64,000 nucleotides of DNA from a virus. The DNA is taken from IMG/VR virus record IMGVR_UViG_3300020477_000990, positions 264,150-328,149 of that record. One strand, 5' to 3'. The notes under the pieces are model-generated. The model had not been told where the DNA came from. It worked only from the letters and a program-made list of their open reading frames with translations, and did no database searches. Position numbers and translations under genes: made by a program. Positions 25,519 through 35,295 of this stretch are shown piece by piece (the first letter of the stretch is position 1; each line of letters begins with the position of its first letter).

Positions 25519-26628
25519 ATGTACAGATATGAAGATATACGAACAGTACATTTAGAAATCACAGCGAAATGTCAGGCCGCTTGTTTGCAATGTGATAGAA
25601 ATGTTAATGGTGGTGAAATAAATCCAAATATTTCACTTGATGAGTTATCTCTTGAAGATTGCAAAAAAATATTTCCACCTGAATTTGTAAAACAATTAGA
25701 TAGTTTGTTTATGTGTGGTAATTTAGGTGACCCAGTTATTGCACAAGATTCACTTGAAGTAATGGAATATTTACGTAGTCAAAATTCTAATATTTGGTTA
25801 AGCATGAATACAAATGCCGGCGCCAAAAAATCAGAGTGGTGGAAAGATTTAGCAAAAATACTTGGTAAGCAAGGCCATGTAATTTTTAGTTTTGATGGAT
25901 TAAAAGATACTAATCATTTATATAGGCAAAATGTTAATTGGGATATATGTATGGATTCGGCACAGGCGTTTATTGATGCAGGTGGTAGAGCAAGATGGGA
26001 TTATTTAATATTTGGACATAATCAGCATCAAGTTGAAGATGCAAAAGCATTATCAGAACGTATGGGATTTGAAAAATTTATGAGTAAAAAAACTGGTAGA
26101 TTTTTTAGTAATGTAAAAGCAAAAGGAAAAGAAGAACATCAAGGTGTAAATCGTAAAGGTAAACAAACACAAAAACTTACAAAGCCAGATGAAAAATATG
26201 TAAACAAAGCTCTTAAGAAAGAAGATTTACTTATAGAAAAATATGGATCTATGAATAATTATTATGATAAAGCACATATTAATTGTAAAGTATTAAAAGA
26301 TATGAATGTATATGTAAGTGCATCAGGACATTTGATGCCTTGTTGTTGGGTAGCAGGACAAATGTACAAGTGGTGGGAGAAGCCAGGAGAAAATCAAATT
26401 TATAGATTTATAGAGCAAGTAGGTGGACTTGATGAGCTATCAGTTTTACAACATGGTTTTAAAAAAGTTTTAGAAGGAGACTTTTTTAATAATATAAAAG
26501 CAAGTTGGAAAAAAACTTCTTGTAATGGCGGCGATGGAAAATTAAAAGTATGTTCTGTTAAATGTGGTACAGAGTTTGATCCATTTGGTGCACAATTTGA
26601 AGATAACTTCGTTACAACAGCAAGGTAA
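25519..26628 (+). CDS. Radical SAM protein, cluster gene 1
   Basis: 369 residues. Radical SAM Cys 18, 22, 25 (AKCQAACLQC), SAM-binding MCGNLGDP, and FSFDGLKDTNHLYRQNVNW, shared with the protein at 13151. C-terminal auxiliary-cluster cysteines: INCKVLKDMNVYVSASGHLMPCC and CSVKCG. A Lys-rich insertion sits at about residues 190-245. Same subgroup as 8420/9099, 13151 and the minus-strand 38440 gene. First of a run of genes that overlap or nearly touch. Confidence 0.88.
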   Translation: MYRYEDIRTVHLEITAKCQAACLQCDRNVNGGEINPNISLDELSLEDCKKIFPPEFVKQLDSLFMCGNLGDPVIAQDSLEVMEYLRSQNSNIWLSMNTNAGAKKSEWWKDLAKILGKQGHVIFSFDGLKDTNHLYRQNVNWDICMDSAQAFIDAGGRARWDYLIFGHNQHQVEDAKALSERMGFEKFMSKKTGRFFSNVKAKGKEEHQGVNRKGKQTQKLTKPDEKYVNKALKKEDLLIEKYGSMNNYYDKAHINCKVLKDMNVYVSASGHLMPCCWVAGQMYKWWEKPGENQIYRFIEQVGGLDELSVLQHGFKKVLEGDFFNNIKASWKKTSCNGGDGKLKVCSVKCGTEFDPFGAQFEDNFVTTAR

Positions 26629-26637
26629 ATATATAAA

Positions 26638-28107
26638 ATGAGCAATAATAAACTACCATCAAAAACGTTTTGTGCGTTACCGTGGATGCATTTATCAACT
26701 AGACCAGATGGAAATATGCGAGTATGTTGTACAGCTAACGCAAGTTCAGTAGGTGCAACTAATGATAAAAAGCATGGTGGACAAGTTGGTATTCTAAAAA
26801 AAGATAATGGTGTTCCTGCAAACTTAAATAATTCAGATTTAATGTCATCGTGGAATAATGATTATATGAAGAACGTTCGTTTACAAATGTTAAACGGAGA
26901 AAAACCACCAGCTTGTTTAAAATGTTTTAAAGAAGAAGATGCAGGTCATAATTCAAAACGTATGTGGGAAACTGAATATTGGATGAATAGATATTCTTTA
27001 GAAGATATGATTGGTGAAACAAAAGAAGACGGTTCTATTCCACCTAAAATTAGATATATTGATTTGCGTATGGGATCTAAATGTAATTTAAAATGTATTA
27101 TGTGTAGTCCACATGATTCTTCATTATGGGTCAAAGATTGGTTAGACGTATATCCTACAATTAAAAATCCACAGCTAAAGCAAACAATGGGTTGGGATAA
27201 TAAAGGTAAAGTACATGGCGCTGGTTATAACTGGCATAAAAATAACGAAGTATTTTGGAAGCAGTTATATGAGCAAATACCTCATATGTATCAATTATAT
27301 TTTGCAGGCGGTGAGTCTACAATTATAGAAGAACATTATACATTATTAGAAGAAGTTATTAGAAGAGGATATGCTCCTAAAATAGAATTACGTTATAATT
27401 CAAATGGTGTTGAAATGCCAGATAGATTATTTGAATTATGGAGTCATTTTAAAAGAGTGCGTTTTCATTATAGTGTAGATTCAATTGAAGAAATGAATCG
27501 TTATATACGTTTTCCTGCAGATTGGGATAATACAGTTAAACAATTTCATTTGTTAGATAATACAGAAGATAAAGTAGAAGTAACAATTGCCTGTGCAGTA
27601 CAGGCTTTGAATATACATTATATTCCAGATTTTATTAAATGGAAATGGAAACAAAATTTTAAAAAAATAAATGTATGGCCATTTGGAGCAGGTATGTTAA
27701 ATTATCACTTTGTATATTGGCCTGGGCAATTAAATGTAAAAGCATTGCCACAATGGATGAAAAATAAAACAAAAGAAAAATATGAAGCATTTTATCCTTG
27801 GTTATTAGAAAATTGGAAACTATCCGGTGCACCAAGTAAAGAAGCATTTATGGAAGCAAGTTACGGTATTAAAAGATTAAAAGGAATGATTCAATTTATG
27901 ATGTCAGAAGATTGGTCAAGACGTATGCCAGAATTTAGAGAATATATTACAAAATTTGATAAGCAACGTGGCACAGATTTTGCTAAAACTTTTCCGGATA
28001 TGGCTGATATGTTAGATGAGTCATTAGATTATAGTGTTAAACCAATAACCGGTGAAAGTATTGATGAAAAAACAGAGAAGGAATTAGAAGATGGCGGAAC
28101 AATCTGA
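26638..28107 (+). CDS. Radical SAM protein with N-terminal twitch/SPASM-like cysteines, cluster gene 2
   Basis: 489 residues. It starts with KTFCALPWMHLSTRPDGNMR and VCC, a cysteine module that normally lies at the C-terminus of SPASM proteins, then CLKCF. The radical SAM motif GSKCNLKCIMCSP is at about 145-157, followed by YFAGGESTI (SAM-binding GGE) and YNSNGVE. The long C-terminal part includes aromatic/basic helices. Architecture shared with 29739 and 31006. Probably modifies a peptide or small molecule; no precursor is evident. Confidence 0.88.
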   Translation: MSNNKLPSKTFCALPWMHLSTRPDGNMRVCCTANASSVGATNDKKHGGQVGILKKDNGVPANLNNSDLMSSWNNDYMKNVRLQMLNGEKPPACLKCFKEEDAGHNSKRMWETEYWMNRYSLEDMIGETKEDGSIPPKIRYIDLRMGSKCNLKCIMCSPHDSSLWVKDWLDVYPTIKNPQLKQTMGWDNKGKVHGAGYNWHKNNEVFWKQLYEQIPHMYQLYFAGGESTIIEEHYTLLEEVIRRGYAPKIELRYNSNGVEMPDRLFELWSHFKRVRFHYSVDSIEEMNRYIRFPADWDNTVKQFHLLDNTEDKVEVTIACAVQALNIHYIPDFIKWKWKQNFKKINVWPFGAGMLNYHFVYWPGQLNVKALPQWMKNKTKEKYEAFYPWLLENWKLSGAPSKEAFMEASYGIKRLKGMIQFMMSEDWSRRMPEFREYITKFDKQRGTDFAKTFPDMADMLDESLDYSVKPITGESIDEKTEKELEDGGTI

Positions 28108-28657
28108 TTTACATAAAAAGTGGGAAGAAATGAAAGACCACGTTACAAAGCCACGTAAAGAGTTAGATGGTATGGCTATTTGTCCATTTGCTAAAATGGG
28201 ATTCAAACGTAATGAAGTTGAAGTTAAATGGGTTAAAAAAGATATGTTTAAAATTGCCAATGAAGCAATTGAAAATTATCCTGAAGAAAAACAGTTAGTA
28301 TTATGTATTGGAGATCCAAAAGATTATTCATTAGAAGAATTAGAAAAATGGGAAAATGAAAACCAAGCAAAAGCAGTTGCAAATGATTTATACATTTATA
28401 CATCTTATAAGTCAGAAGAAAAACAAGGATCAGTAGGAGTTGAAAAAAATACAGATAAACTTATTCCTGGATTAGGTTCTGGTAATAAAGGTTTAGCAAT
28501 CATACAAATACAAGGGTTAAGTGATTTAAATGAAAAATCTGAATGGGTACATAGAAATACAAAGTATTATGATAAATGGAATAAAAAATATTATGATGCT
28601 ATTGTAAAAAGAAGATATAAAGATAGTAACTATGATAGTGAGGAGTTTGAAAAATAA
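28091..28657 (+). CDS. Hypothetical protein of the radical SAM/amidinotransferase cluster
   Basis: 188 residues, soluble, Lys/Glu-rich, with MAICPFAKMGF near residue 28 and LVLCIGDPKDYSLEELEKW in the middle. The CPFAK element recalls redox or DUF1415-type proteins but the match is weak. It overlaps the radical SAM gene before and the amidinotransferase after, so it is part of the pathway. Candidate substrate carrier or accessory protein. Confidence 0.55.
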   Translation: MAEQSDLHKKWEEMKDHVTKPRKELDGMAICPFAKMGFKRNEVEVKWVKKDMFKIANEAIENYPEEKQLVLCIGDPKDYSLEELEKWENENQAKAVANDLYIYTSYKSEEKQGSVGVEKNTDKLIPGLGSGNKGLAIIQIQGLSDLNEKSEWVHRNTKYYDKWNKKYYDAIVKRRYKDSNYDSEEFEK

Positions 28658-29739
28658 TGGTTAATAATTACAATAAATTTTTTAGTGATACGTCTCTAGT
28701 AAAGTGCTATTCAGAATTTCAACGATTAGAAGAAGTAATTGTTGGTAGTGCATATAAACCAGATTGCTTTGATAGTAGTGAGCAATTTAGCCAAGAAGCC
28801 AAAGACTTATTAAAAAGAGTGTTTACAGAAACAGCAGAAGATTTAGAAGTACTTGTTAGTATATTAAAAGCTGAAGGCATAATAGTACAACGTCCTAAAG
28901 TAATGCAAGATCCACTTGCAAAATATAATATGGGAGAATTTGATATTGAATATGCAAACCAACCTTTGCAACCAAGAGATATATTAGGATTTTATGGTAA
29001 TAAAATTATTGAAGCATACACAAAAGACAGAACAAGATATTTTGAAAATTGGTGTTCAAGAGATATATTAAAGCAATATTATTTGCGTGGTGCAGAGTGG
29101 ATAGCAATGCCACCACCACAATTAAATAAAAAAACATACCAAGATTATTATCAAAATAGTGAAGTACTTTTTCATAATGCTAACTTAATTAAATGTGGTA
29201 AAGATATATTCCATTCACAATCACATCAAAAAGATCCTGTAAAAGGTAAAGGTACAGAACAAGGTTTAGAATGGTATAAAAAGCAATTGCCAGAATTTAC
29301 ATTTAATGAAATACCTGTTGGAGGTCATGCTGATGGTAAAATTGCATTAATTAAACCAGGTTTATTAGTAACTTGGAAAAAAGAATGGATACCAGAAAAG
29401 TTAAAATCATGGGATTGTATTATAACAGAATCAGGAACAAAGTTTCCAGAAGATTTTAAAAAAACACGTAAAGAACATTTTTATAAAGATTATATTGAAA
29501 AATGGTTATCGCATTGGATTGGTTATGTTGATGAAACAGTATTTGATGTTAATATGTTGAGTATATCAGAAGATAAAGTTATTTGTACAGGAACAGATAA
29601 AGAAGTATTTGCAAAATTAGAACAACACGGAGTAACACCTATATATTGGAAATTTAGACATCAATATTTTTGGGATGGCGGAGTACATTGTTTAACAGCA
29701 GATGTAAGACGTAAAGGAGAACAGGAAAATTATTTCTAA
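28657..29739 (+). CDS. Amidinotransferase (AGAT-like, arginine-deiminase superfamily)
   Basis: 360 residues. Landmarks of glycine/inosamine amidinotransferases: the N-terminal LEEVIVGSAYKPD, the His element PVGGHADGKIALIKP, and the catalytic Cys in WDGGVHCLTADVRRKG at the C-terminus. They transfer the amidino group of arginine to an amine, giving ornithine. The product may be a guanidino compound used or modified by the flanking radical SAM enzymes. Single-base overlaps with both neighbours indicate one operon. Confidence 0.88.
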   Translation: MVNNYNKFFSDTSLVKCYSEFQRLEEVIVGSAYKPDCFDSSEQFSQEAKDLLKRVFTETAEDLEVLVSILKAEGIIVQRPKVMQDPLAKYNMGEFDIEYANQPLQPRDILGFYGNKIIEAYTKDRTRYFENWCSRDILKQYYLRGAEWIAMPPPQLNKKTYQDYYQNSEVLFHNANLIKCGKDIFHSQSHQKDPVKGKGTEQGLEWYKKQLPEFTFNEIPVGGHADGKIALIKPGLLVTWKKEWIPEKLKSWDCIITESGTKFPEDFKKTRKEHFYKDYIEKWLSHWIGYVDETVFDVNMLSISEDKVICTGTDKEVFAKLEQHGVTPIYWKFRHQYFWDGGVHCLTADVRRKGEQENYF

Positions 29740-31022
29740 TGGACAATCAAGCATGGAAGAAACGTGATTGGGATTGGCACAAAACAATCACTAAAAAATG
29801 TGTAGCACCTTGGCATAGTTTAACTATCGAATGGGATGGTGAAGTATATGCTGATGCTGTGGCGTTTAAACCATATGGAAGTATATATGAAAATACTTTA
29901 ACTGAATTATGGAATTCTCCAAAAGCAGTTAATCTTCGTAAATCATGGAGCAAAGGATTGCCAGATAATATAATATGTGCTAGTTGTATAAAGAAAGAAG
30001 AAACAGTAGGTAGTTCTAGACGACAATACTTTTATAGAAATTTGCCATCTGAATTATTAAAAACAGCAACATATGATCCAGAGCAAAAACCTAATATATG
30101 GTATTTAGAAATTAACTCATCAAATAAATGTAATTTAAAATGTAGAATGTGTAATGGGCAAGTTTCAAGTACTTGGATTAAAGAAGAAACACAATTAGCA
30201 AAAATATCTCCTAGTTGGATGCCAAAAAGAAAAAATGGAAAATACTCTAGAGTTGATTTTGATGTTATTAAAAATGTTTTAGAAAAAAGAGAATATTTTA
30301 AAGATTTGCAATTTTTAAAGTTAACAGGCGGTGAGCCATTAATGGAAGAACAAAATTATCAATTAATGGAACAATTTATTGAATGGGATATTGCAAAAAA
30401 TGTTATGCTTGATATTAACACTAACGGAACATTTATGAATGAAAGATTAATAAACATTGCTAAACATTTTAAATTAGTTAAGTTACATATAAGTTTAGAA
30501 GGAACAGGAGAGTTATATCAATATATACGTGGTGGAGAAAACTTTACTTTAGATCAATTAGAAACAAATATAATTGAATTCAACAAGTTACCAAATACAG
30601 TAATAATTTATACTGTTACAGTACAAATATATAATATTTTTAATTTATCAGATATATGGAATTGGTATTTAAAAATAAGAAAACCAACTAATGAAATTTA
30701 TTTTAAAAATGTTGTAGTTAATCCTCCACATTTAAATTTTCAAATATTACCTAATAGTTTAAAGTTAGAAGCATATGAAATAATGAAACAAGCAGATTTA
30801 CCACAAGGTGAGTATTGGGAATTAGATGATTTTAGTCAAGGTGATATAGGATTTAGCAATATTATGAAGAATTTACAGAATCTAAATACATATAACGAGC
30901 AACGTTTAAAAGAGTTTGTCCAGTTTACACGTGATATTGATACTATAAGAAAAACGGATATTAAAAAAATTGTCCCGCAATTAGCAGGATTATTTGAGGA
31001 AGTATATGAAGCAAGAGCCTAA
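29739..31022 (+). CDS. Radical SAM protein, cluster gene 3
   Basis: 427 residues. N-terminal cysteine module CVAPWHSLTIEWDGEVYADA and ICASC, then the radical SAM motif SNKCNLKCRMCNG at about 127-139, LKLTGGEPLM and DINTNGTF. Same twitch-type architecture as clusters gene 2 and 4, but the first module lacks the CC pair (YADA instead of a VCC), so an auxiliary ligand may be lost. Starts at the amidinotransferase stop. Confidence 0.86.
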   Translation: MDNQAWKKRDWDWHKTITKKCVAPWHSLTIEWDGEVYADAVAFKPYGSIYENTLTELWNSPKAVNLRKSWSKGLPDNIICASCIKKEETVGSSRRQYFYRNLPSELLKTATYDPEQKPNIWYLEINSSNKCNLKCRMCNGQVSSTWIKEETQLAKISPSWMPKRKNGKYSRVDFDVIKNVLEKREYFKDLQFLKLTGGEPLMEEQNYQLMEQFIEWDIAKNVMLDINTNGTFMNERLINIAKHFKLVKLHISLEGTGELYQYIRGGENFTLDQLETNIIEFNKLPNTVIIYTVTVQIYNIFNLSDIWNWYLKIRKPTNEIYFKNVVVNPPHLNFQILPNSLKLEAYEIMKQADLPQGEYWELDDFSQGDIGFSNIMKNLQNLNTYNEQRLKEFVQFTRDIDTIRKTDIKKIVPQLAGLFEEVYEARA

Positions 31023-32223
31023 AACATTTTGTATTTTGCCATGGATGCATTTAGCAACAAATTCTAGTGGAAATTATAGAGTATGTTGTAATTCAACTCC
31101 AGGTAAAAATTTTATTTTAGATAAAAATGGTGAGCCTTATAAAATTTATAAAGCTGATATTAAAGAAATGTGGAACTCTGAAACATATAGAAATTTACGT
31201 TTGCAACTACTTAAAGAAGAATATCCAGATATGTGTCAACGTTGCTGGAGAGAAGAAGCAAGTGATATTAAATCTGCTCGTCAAAGTTTTAACGAAGCAT
31301 ATTCACATTTTATTGATGGAGCATTATCAAATACAGATATAGAAGGTAAAGCACCATTAAAAGTAGGGTATGTTGATTTACGTTTAGGAAACTTATGTAA
31401 TTTAAAATGTCGTATGTGTAATCCATGGGCAAGTAACCAATGGACTAAAGAATGGAATAAAACAACATCATATGATGGTAAAGATATACCAGAAGATGAA
31501 CGTACGAGATTAGAGCATATGGATTGGCCCACAAATGAAAAAACGTGGGAAAACTTAATGCCAATTATAGATTCAGTAGAAGAAATTTACTTAACAGGTG
31601 GAGAACCTACATTAGCATTAGAACAATATAAGTTATTTGATAAATGTATTGAATTAGACAAAGCAAAAGATATTGTATTAAAGTATAATACTAATTTAAC
31701 TAATATACCACCTAAAATGATTGAGTATTGGAAAAACTTTAAAAAGATTAAGATTAATGCTTCAATAGATGGGTTTGATGAGCTTAATAGATATATTAGG
31801 TATCCAACAAATTGGAAGTCAGTTGATAAAAATCTTAAAATATTTCATGAAATAGAAAAAGAAGGTAAAATGAGAGTGCAGATTCATACTACTGTACAAT
31901 TATATAATATACTTGATATAACAGATTTATTTGAATATGTTGATCAGTTTGGTTATTTTCCGTATTTAAATATATTAGATCATCCAGATTACTTAAATGT
32001 AAGAGTGTTGCCATTGCACCTTAAAGAATGTGTAGCAGAAGAATTACAAAAGTATATTGATAAGCCAAAAGTAAAAGGGTTAATAACTTATATGATGGAC
32101 GAAGATTGGTCACAGCATACAGATAAATTTATTGAATATACTAATTGGCTAGATAAATCACGTAAGCAAAATGTTCTTGATATTGTTCCTGGATTAGAAG
32201 ACATAATAAATTTAAAAAAATAA
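31006..32223 (+). CDS. Radical SAM protein, cluster gene 4
   Basis: 405 residues from the ATG at 31006, which has GAGGAAG upstream; it overlaps gene 3 by 17 nt. N-terminal CILPWMHLATNSSGNYR with VCC, then CQRCW, radical SAM GNLCNLKCRMCNP, YLTGGEPTLA. Very like gene 2 in order of motifs, so the two may act on sequential or similar sites. Closes the cluster; a new promoter follows. Confidence 0.87.
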   Translation: MKQEPKTFCILPWMHLATNSSGNYRVCCNSTPGKNFILDKNGEPYKIYKADIKEMWNSETYRNLRLQLLKEEYPDMCQRCWREEASDIKSARQSFNEAYSHFIDGALSNTDIEGKAPLKVGYVDLRLGNLCNLKCRMCNPWASNQWTKEWNKTTSYDGKDIPEDERTRLEHMDWPTNEKTWENLMPIIDSVEEIYLTGGEPTLALEQYKLFDKCIELDKAKDIVLKYNTNLTNIPPKMIEYWKNFKKIKINASIDGFDELNRYIRYPTNWKSVDKNLKIFHEIEKEGKMRVQIHTTVQLYNILDITDLFEYVDQFGYFPYLNILDHPDYLNVRVLPLHLKECVAEELQKYIDKPKVKGLITYMMDEDWSQHTDKFIEYTNWLDKSRKQNVLDIVPGLEDIINLKK

Positions 32224-32224
32224 C

Positions 32225-32252
32225 TTGACAATATATAGTATCATGCTATTAT
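32225..32252 (+). promoter_or_regulatory. Sigma70-type promoter
   Basis: TTGACA at 32225-32230, 16-nt spacer, TATTAT at 32247-32252; a 27-nt leader with AGAGGT precedes the ATG at 32287. Confidence 0.7.
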
Positions 32253-32286
32253 AAAAACACATTAACAATTTAACAAGAGAGGTTAT

Positions 32287-32508
32287 ATGTTCAAATACTT
32301 TGTAAAACATTTTAGCCAAGCATTATTGTTTTTATTAGCAATAGTTGGCTTTGCATGGCTTGGAGTTGAAATTGGCAAATTTGTAGGTGGCCAATTACAA
32401 AACGAATCATATACACATATTGTTTCTATTGGATTTATATTTTTAGTAGGAATAGTATATTATGCATATGGTCAAGCAAAGATTGATATAAAATATCAAT
32501 CCAAATAA
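32287..32508 (+). CDS. Small two-helix membrane protein (73 aa)
   Basis: 73 residues with two membrane segments (about 12-32 and 45-63) joined by a short loop, charged ends. No lysis motif recognised; a holin-like role is possible from size only. Directly before tRNA-Glu. Confidence 0.6.
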   Translation: MFKYFVKHFSQALLFLLAIVGFAWLGVEIGKFVGGQLQNESYTHIVSIGFIFLVGIVYYAYGQAKIDIKYQSK

Positions 32509-32514
32509 GGCTTT

Positions 32515-32589
32515 GACCCCTTCGTCTATCGGTTAGGACATCAGGTTTTCATCCTGAAAAGAGGAGTTCGATTCTCCTAGGGGTCGCCA
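32515..32589 (+). tRNA. tRNA-Glu (TTC)
   Basis: 75-nt cloverleaf: acceptor GACCCCT/AGGGGTC, anticodon stem TCAGG/CCTGA with loop TTTTCAT, T-arm AGGAG/CTCCT, discriminator G, CCA encoded. Confidence 0.96.
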
Positions 32590-32613
32590 GATAAATAAAA
32601 TAAAAGGAAAAAA

Positions 32614-35208
32614 ATGTTTGATTATTTAATTGAAAAAATTAATAATAGTAAGAAATCTAAAGAACTAGATAGTGTAGTTGACGCATTTACATTTGATAAT
32701 TTTTTTACAAATCAACATTATAGTAAGTTATCAAAAGATGCTGATAGTTTTAAAGAATTTGTTCAGGAAGATTCTCCTATTGAAGGTAAAGACCCATCAG
32801 TAATATCACTAAATGATTTAACTAACTTAAACAAAGATGATACTTGGTTTTACGATCAATTAATTAAAACAGTTAAAAGTCAAAGTTTTAAACGTGCAAT
32901 TTTAACAAAAGCTGGATTTGATAATAGTGAAGCTGTAAAGTTATCACAATTAATTGAGTCTACAGCAACTTTTCATACTGATTATACACACCAATCTGAT
33001 AATAGGCATACTGATCAAAAAAATAATTTTATTAGTATAACATTACAAATATATTTGCCAGATAATAATAGTAATAAAAATTATGGAACAGAATTTTATA
33101 ATAGAAATAATGAAAAAATTTATCAGACTGACTTTTCCCCAAATACTGGATATCTTTTGGTATCAAATAATAATTCGTGGCATAAATCAATAAATGGAGT
33201 TTATAGGAAATCAATATTATTTAGATACTATGTTCCTTTTGATTTATATTTTTCTAGAGAGCATAGTTATCTAGAAAATGAAATGCCGTTGCCAGCTATT
33301 TTTAATAGAAATAAACAAAACAATACTTGTTGTATAGTTTGGAATAAAGATATGGGAGTGCCTACTAAAATTACTGATTGGTTTGCAAATATGACGTTTC
33401 GTAATTGTATAGATCTTAGGCTTCAAAATTTAATAGTATTAAATAATCCGTTTAAATATGATATAGAGGCGTTGTCTATATTAAAAGAAATACATAATTT
33501 TAAGAAAGCATTTATATTTTTTGGTGGCTTTGTATGGAAAAATAAAGACATATATGAATATGCTGTAAATTTAGATATGAAAGATAATGTTATAGCAGGA
33601 TTATTAGATGAAGATCAATTTTTGAGGCAATGTGTTATTATTAATTTAGATAAGTTAGATGAAATAAATGAAGATGATGCACATGGTGATGGTGGATTTT
33701 TTGAAAGGTTTATTGGAAAGCATATTAGTTTAGAAGATATGTGGTTGCCGAGAACATACTATCACCCAGAAGTTGAAGAAAATCAGATAGTTATAAAATG
33801 CTTGTATAATTCAAATGAAATTTCTAATTTTCCTAAATTAGAATATATTAAAAAATATCAAACTAAAACAACAATACAAGAATATAAAAATGCATTGCAA
33901 AAGATAAGTTATGAGGGATACCCCGACGATTTTTCTTATATTGATAATCAAATAGATAATGCTAAACCAATAAATGAGTTACAAGGAACAACTAAAGCAT
34001 TCACATTAGATAATTTTTTTAATGATATTGATTATAAGAAAATATCACAAGATGTTATTGATTATATACATTATACTAAAGAAGATGCTCCTATTGAAGG
34101 TGAAGAACCGTCAATTATTACTTTTGACAGGTTAGAAAAACAAGATTCATTTTATAAAAATCTTTGGGCATATTTTAATACACGAAAAATGAAAAGAAAA
34201 ATTTTAGAAAAATTTGGTTATGGATCTGATATAGAAGAGCTTTTACAATGTATGCACCATTCAATATGTTTTCATACAGAATATCCACATCAAATTGATA
34301 ATGTGCATTCTGATCAGAAATTTACATTATCAACTTTTACATTACAAGTATATTTGCCACAAGATGATAGTATTAAAGAATATGGAACACAATTTGTAAA
34401 CAATAATGATGATATTATTTTTCATAAACAATTTGTGCCAAATCAAGGGTACATGATGGAGTCGAATAATAATTCTTGGCATAAACCAAAAATGGGGGCT
34501 GAACGAAAGTCTTTAATAGTTAGGTATCTTATTGAAATTGATTATGAAAAGGTAAAAAGAGTCTTTAATTATAATAAAGATAATGATACTTGTTATATTA
34601 TATGGAATAAATCATATAATAAAGTTCATACTAAAATTACTGATTGGTTTACAATAGCATCATTGCAGAATGCACAAGAACAAAATATTGAAAATATAGT
34701 AGCTACATCAAACATTACTAACACATTGAAGTATTTGCAAAAGCAAGGGTATAAAAATGTTGTAGTATGTTATGGTGGGCATATTTTTAGTGATAATAAG
34801 ATACAACAATATGCTATTTCAATAGAAAATGTTATTGTACAAGATTTAGGAAAAATTATTGGTAGTAACGTAAGTTATTATGAACCAAAAGCAAGTGCTT
34901 CTGCAGAATTGCTTGGGTATATACAACGTAATAAAAGTGTAGAGTATGTGCAGAGTGAATACCCTGAATTAGCTAAACAGCTACAATACATTAAATCTTA
35001 TAGAAATAATTACAGTTCTTTTAACAAAATATCAAAATCTATTATTCCTAAAACTTTTCTTTATTGCAATGATTGTCAAAAACAAACAATTCATCTTGAT
35101 ACATATCCTAGTGGATTTTATTGTAATAGTTGTAAATGTTATAAACAAGAAGATCCAGGGGCATATCTTAGTCCAACTGATTATGTAGAGTCTGATTTTA
35201 AAGATTAA
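32614..35208 (+). CDS. Tandem 2OG-Fe(II) oxygenase-like protein with zinc ribbon
   Basis: 864 residues built from a duplicated unit. Unit 1 (about 20-430): HxD in NRHTDQ, distal His and Arg in NNSWHKSINGVYRKS, then a second domain starting CCIVWNKDMGVPTKITDWF. Unit 2 (about 455-800): VHSDQ, NNSWHKPKMGAERKS, then CYIIWNKSYNKVHTKITDWF. The C-terminus has a CxxC...CxxC zinc ribbon (YCNDCQKQ, YCNSCKCY). Both oxygenase sites look complete, so it could hydroxylate protein, nucleic acid or a small metabolite. Its site next to the radical SAM cluster suggests a shared pathway, though it has its own ribosome-binding site (AAAAGGA). Confidence 0.75.
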   Translation: MFDYLIEKINNSKKSKELDSVVDAFTFDNFFTNQHYSKLSKDADSFKEFVQEDSPIEGKDPSVISLNDLTNLNKDDTWFYDQLIKTVKSQSFKRAILTKAGFDNSEAVKLSQLIESTATFHTDYTHQSDNRHTDQKNNFISITLQIYLPDNNSNKNYGTEFYNRNNEKIYQTDFSPNTGYLLVSNNNSWHKSINGVYRKSILFRYYVPFDLYFSREHSYLENEMPLPAIFNRNKQNNTCCIVWNKDMGVPTKITDWFANMTFRNCIDLRLQNLIVLNNPFKYDIEALSILKEIHNFKKAFIFFGGFVWKNKDIYEYAVNLDMKDNVIAGLLDEDQFLRQCVIINLDKLDEINEDDAHGDGGFFERFIGKHISLEDMWLPRTYYHPEVEENQIVIKCLYNSNEISNFPKLEYIKKYQTKTTIQEYKNALQKISYEGYPDDFSYIDNQIDNAKPINELQGTTKAFTLDNFFNDIDYKKISQDVIDYIHYTKEDAPIEGEEPSIITFDRLEKQDSFYKNLWAYFNTRKMKRKILEKFGYGSDIEELLQCMHHSICFHTEYPHQIDNVHSDQKFTLSTFTLQVYLPQDDSIKEYGTQFVNNNDDIIFHKQFVPNQGYMMESNNNSWHKPKMGAERKSLIVRYLIEIDYEKVKRVFNYNKDNDTCYIIWNKSYNKVHTKITDWFTIASLQNAQEQNIENIVATSNITNTLKYLQKQGYKNVVVCYGGHIFSDNKIQQYAISIENVIVQDLGKIIGSNVSYYEPKASASAELLGYIQRNKSVEYVQSEYPELAKQLQYIKSYRNNYSSFNKISKSIIPKTFLYCNDCQKQTIHLDTYPSGFYCNSCKCYKQEDPGAYLSPTDYVESDFKD

Positions 35209-35295
35209 TCTAGTTTTACTACTATAAAATACATACTTAATTTTTTACAAAAAAATTGTAAATAATAGTAGCAGAGAATAAGGTAGAACTAGTTC

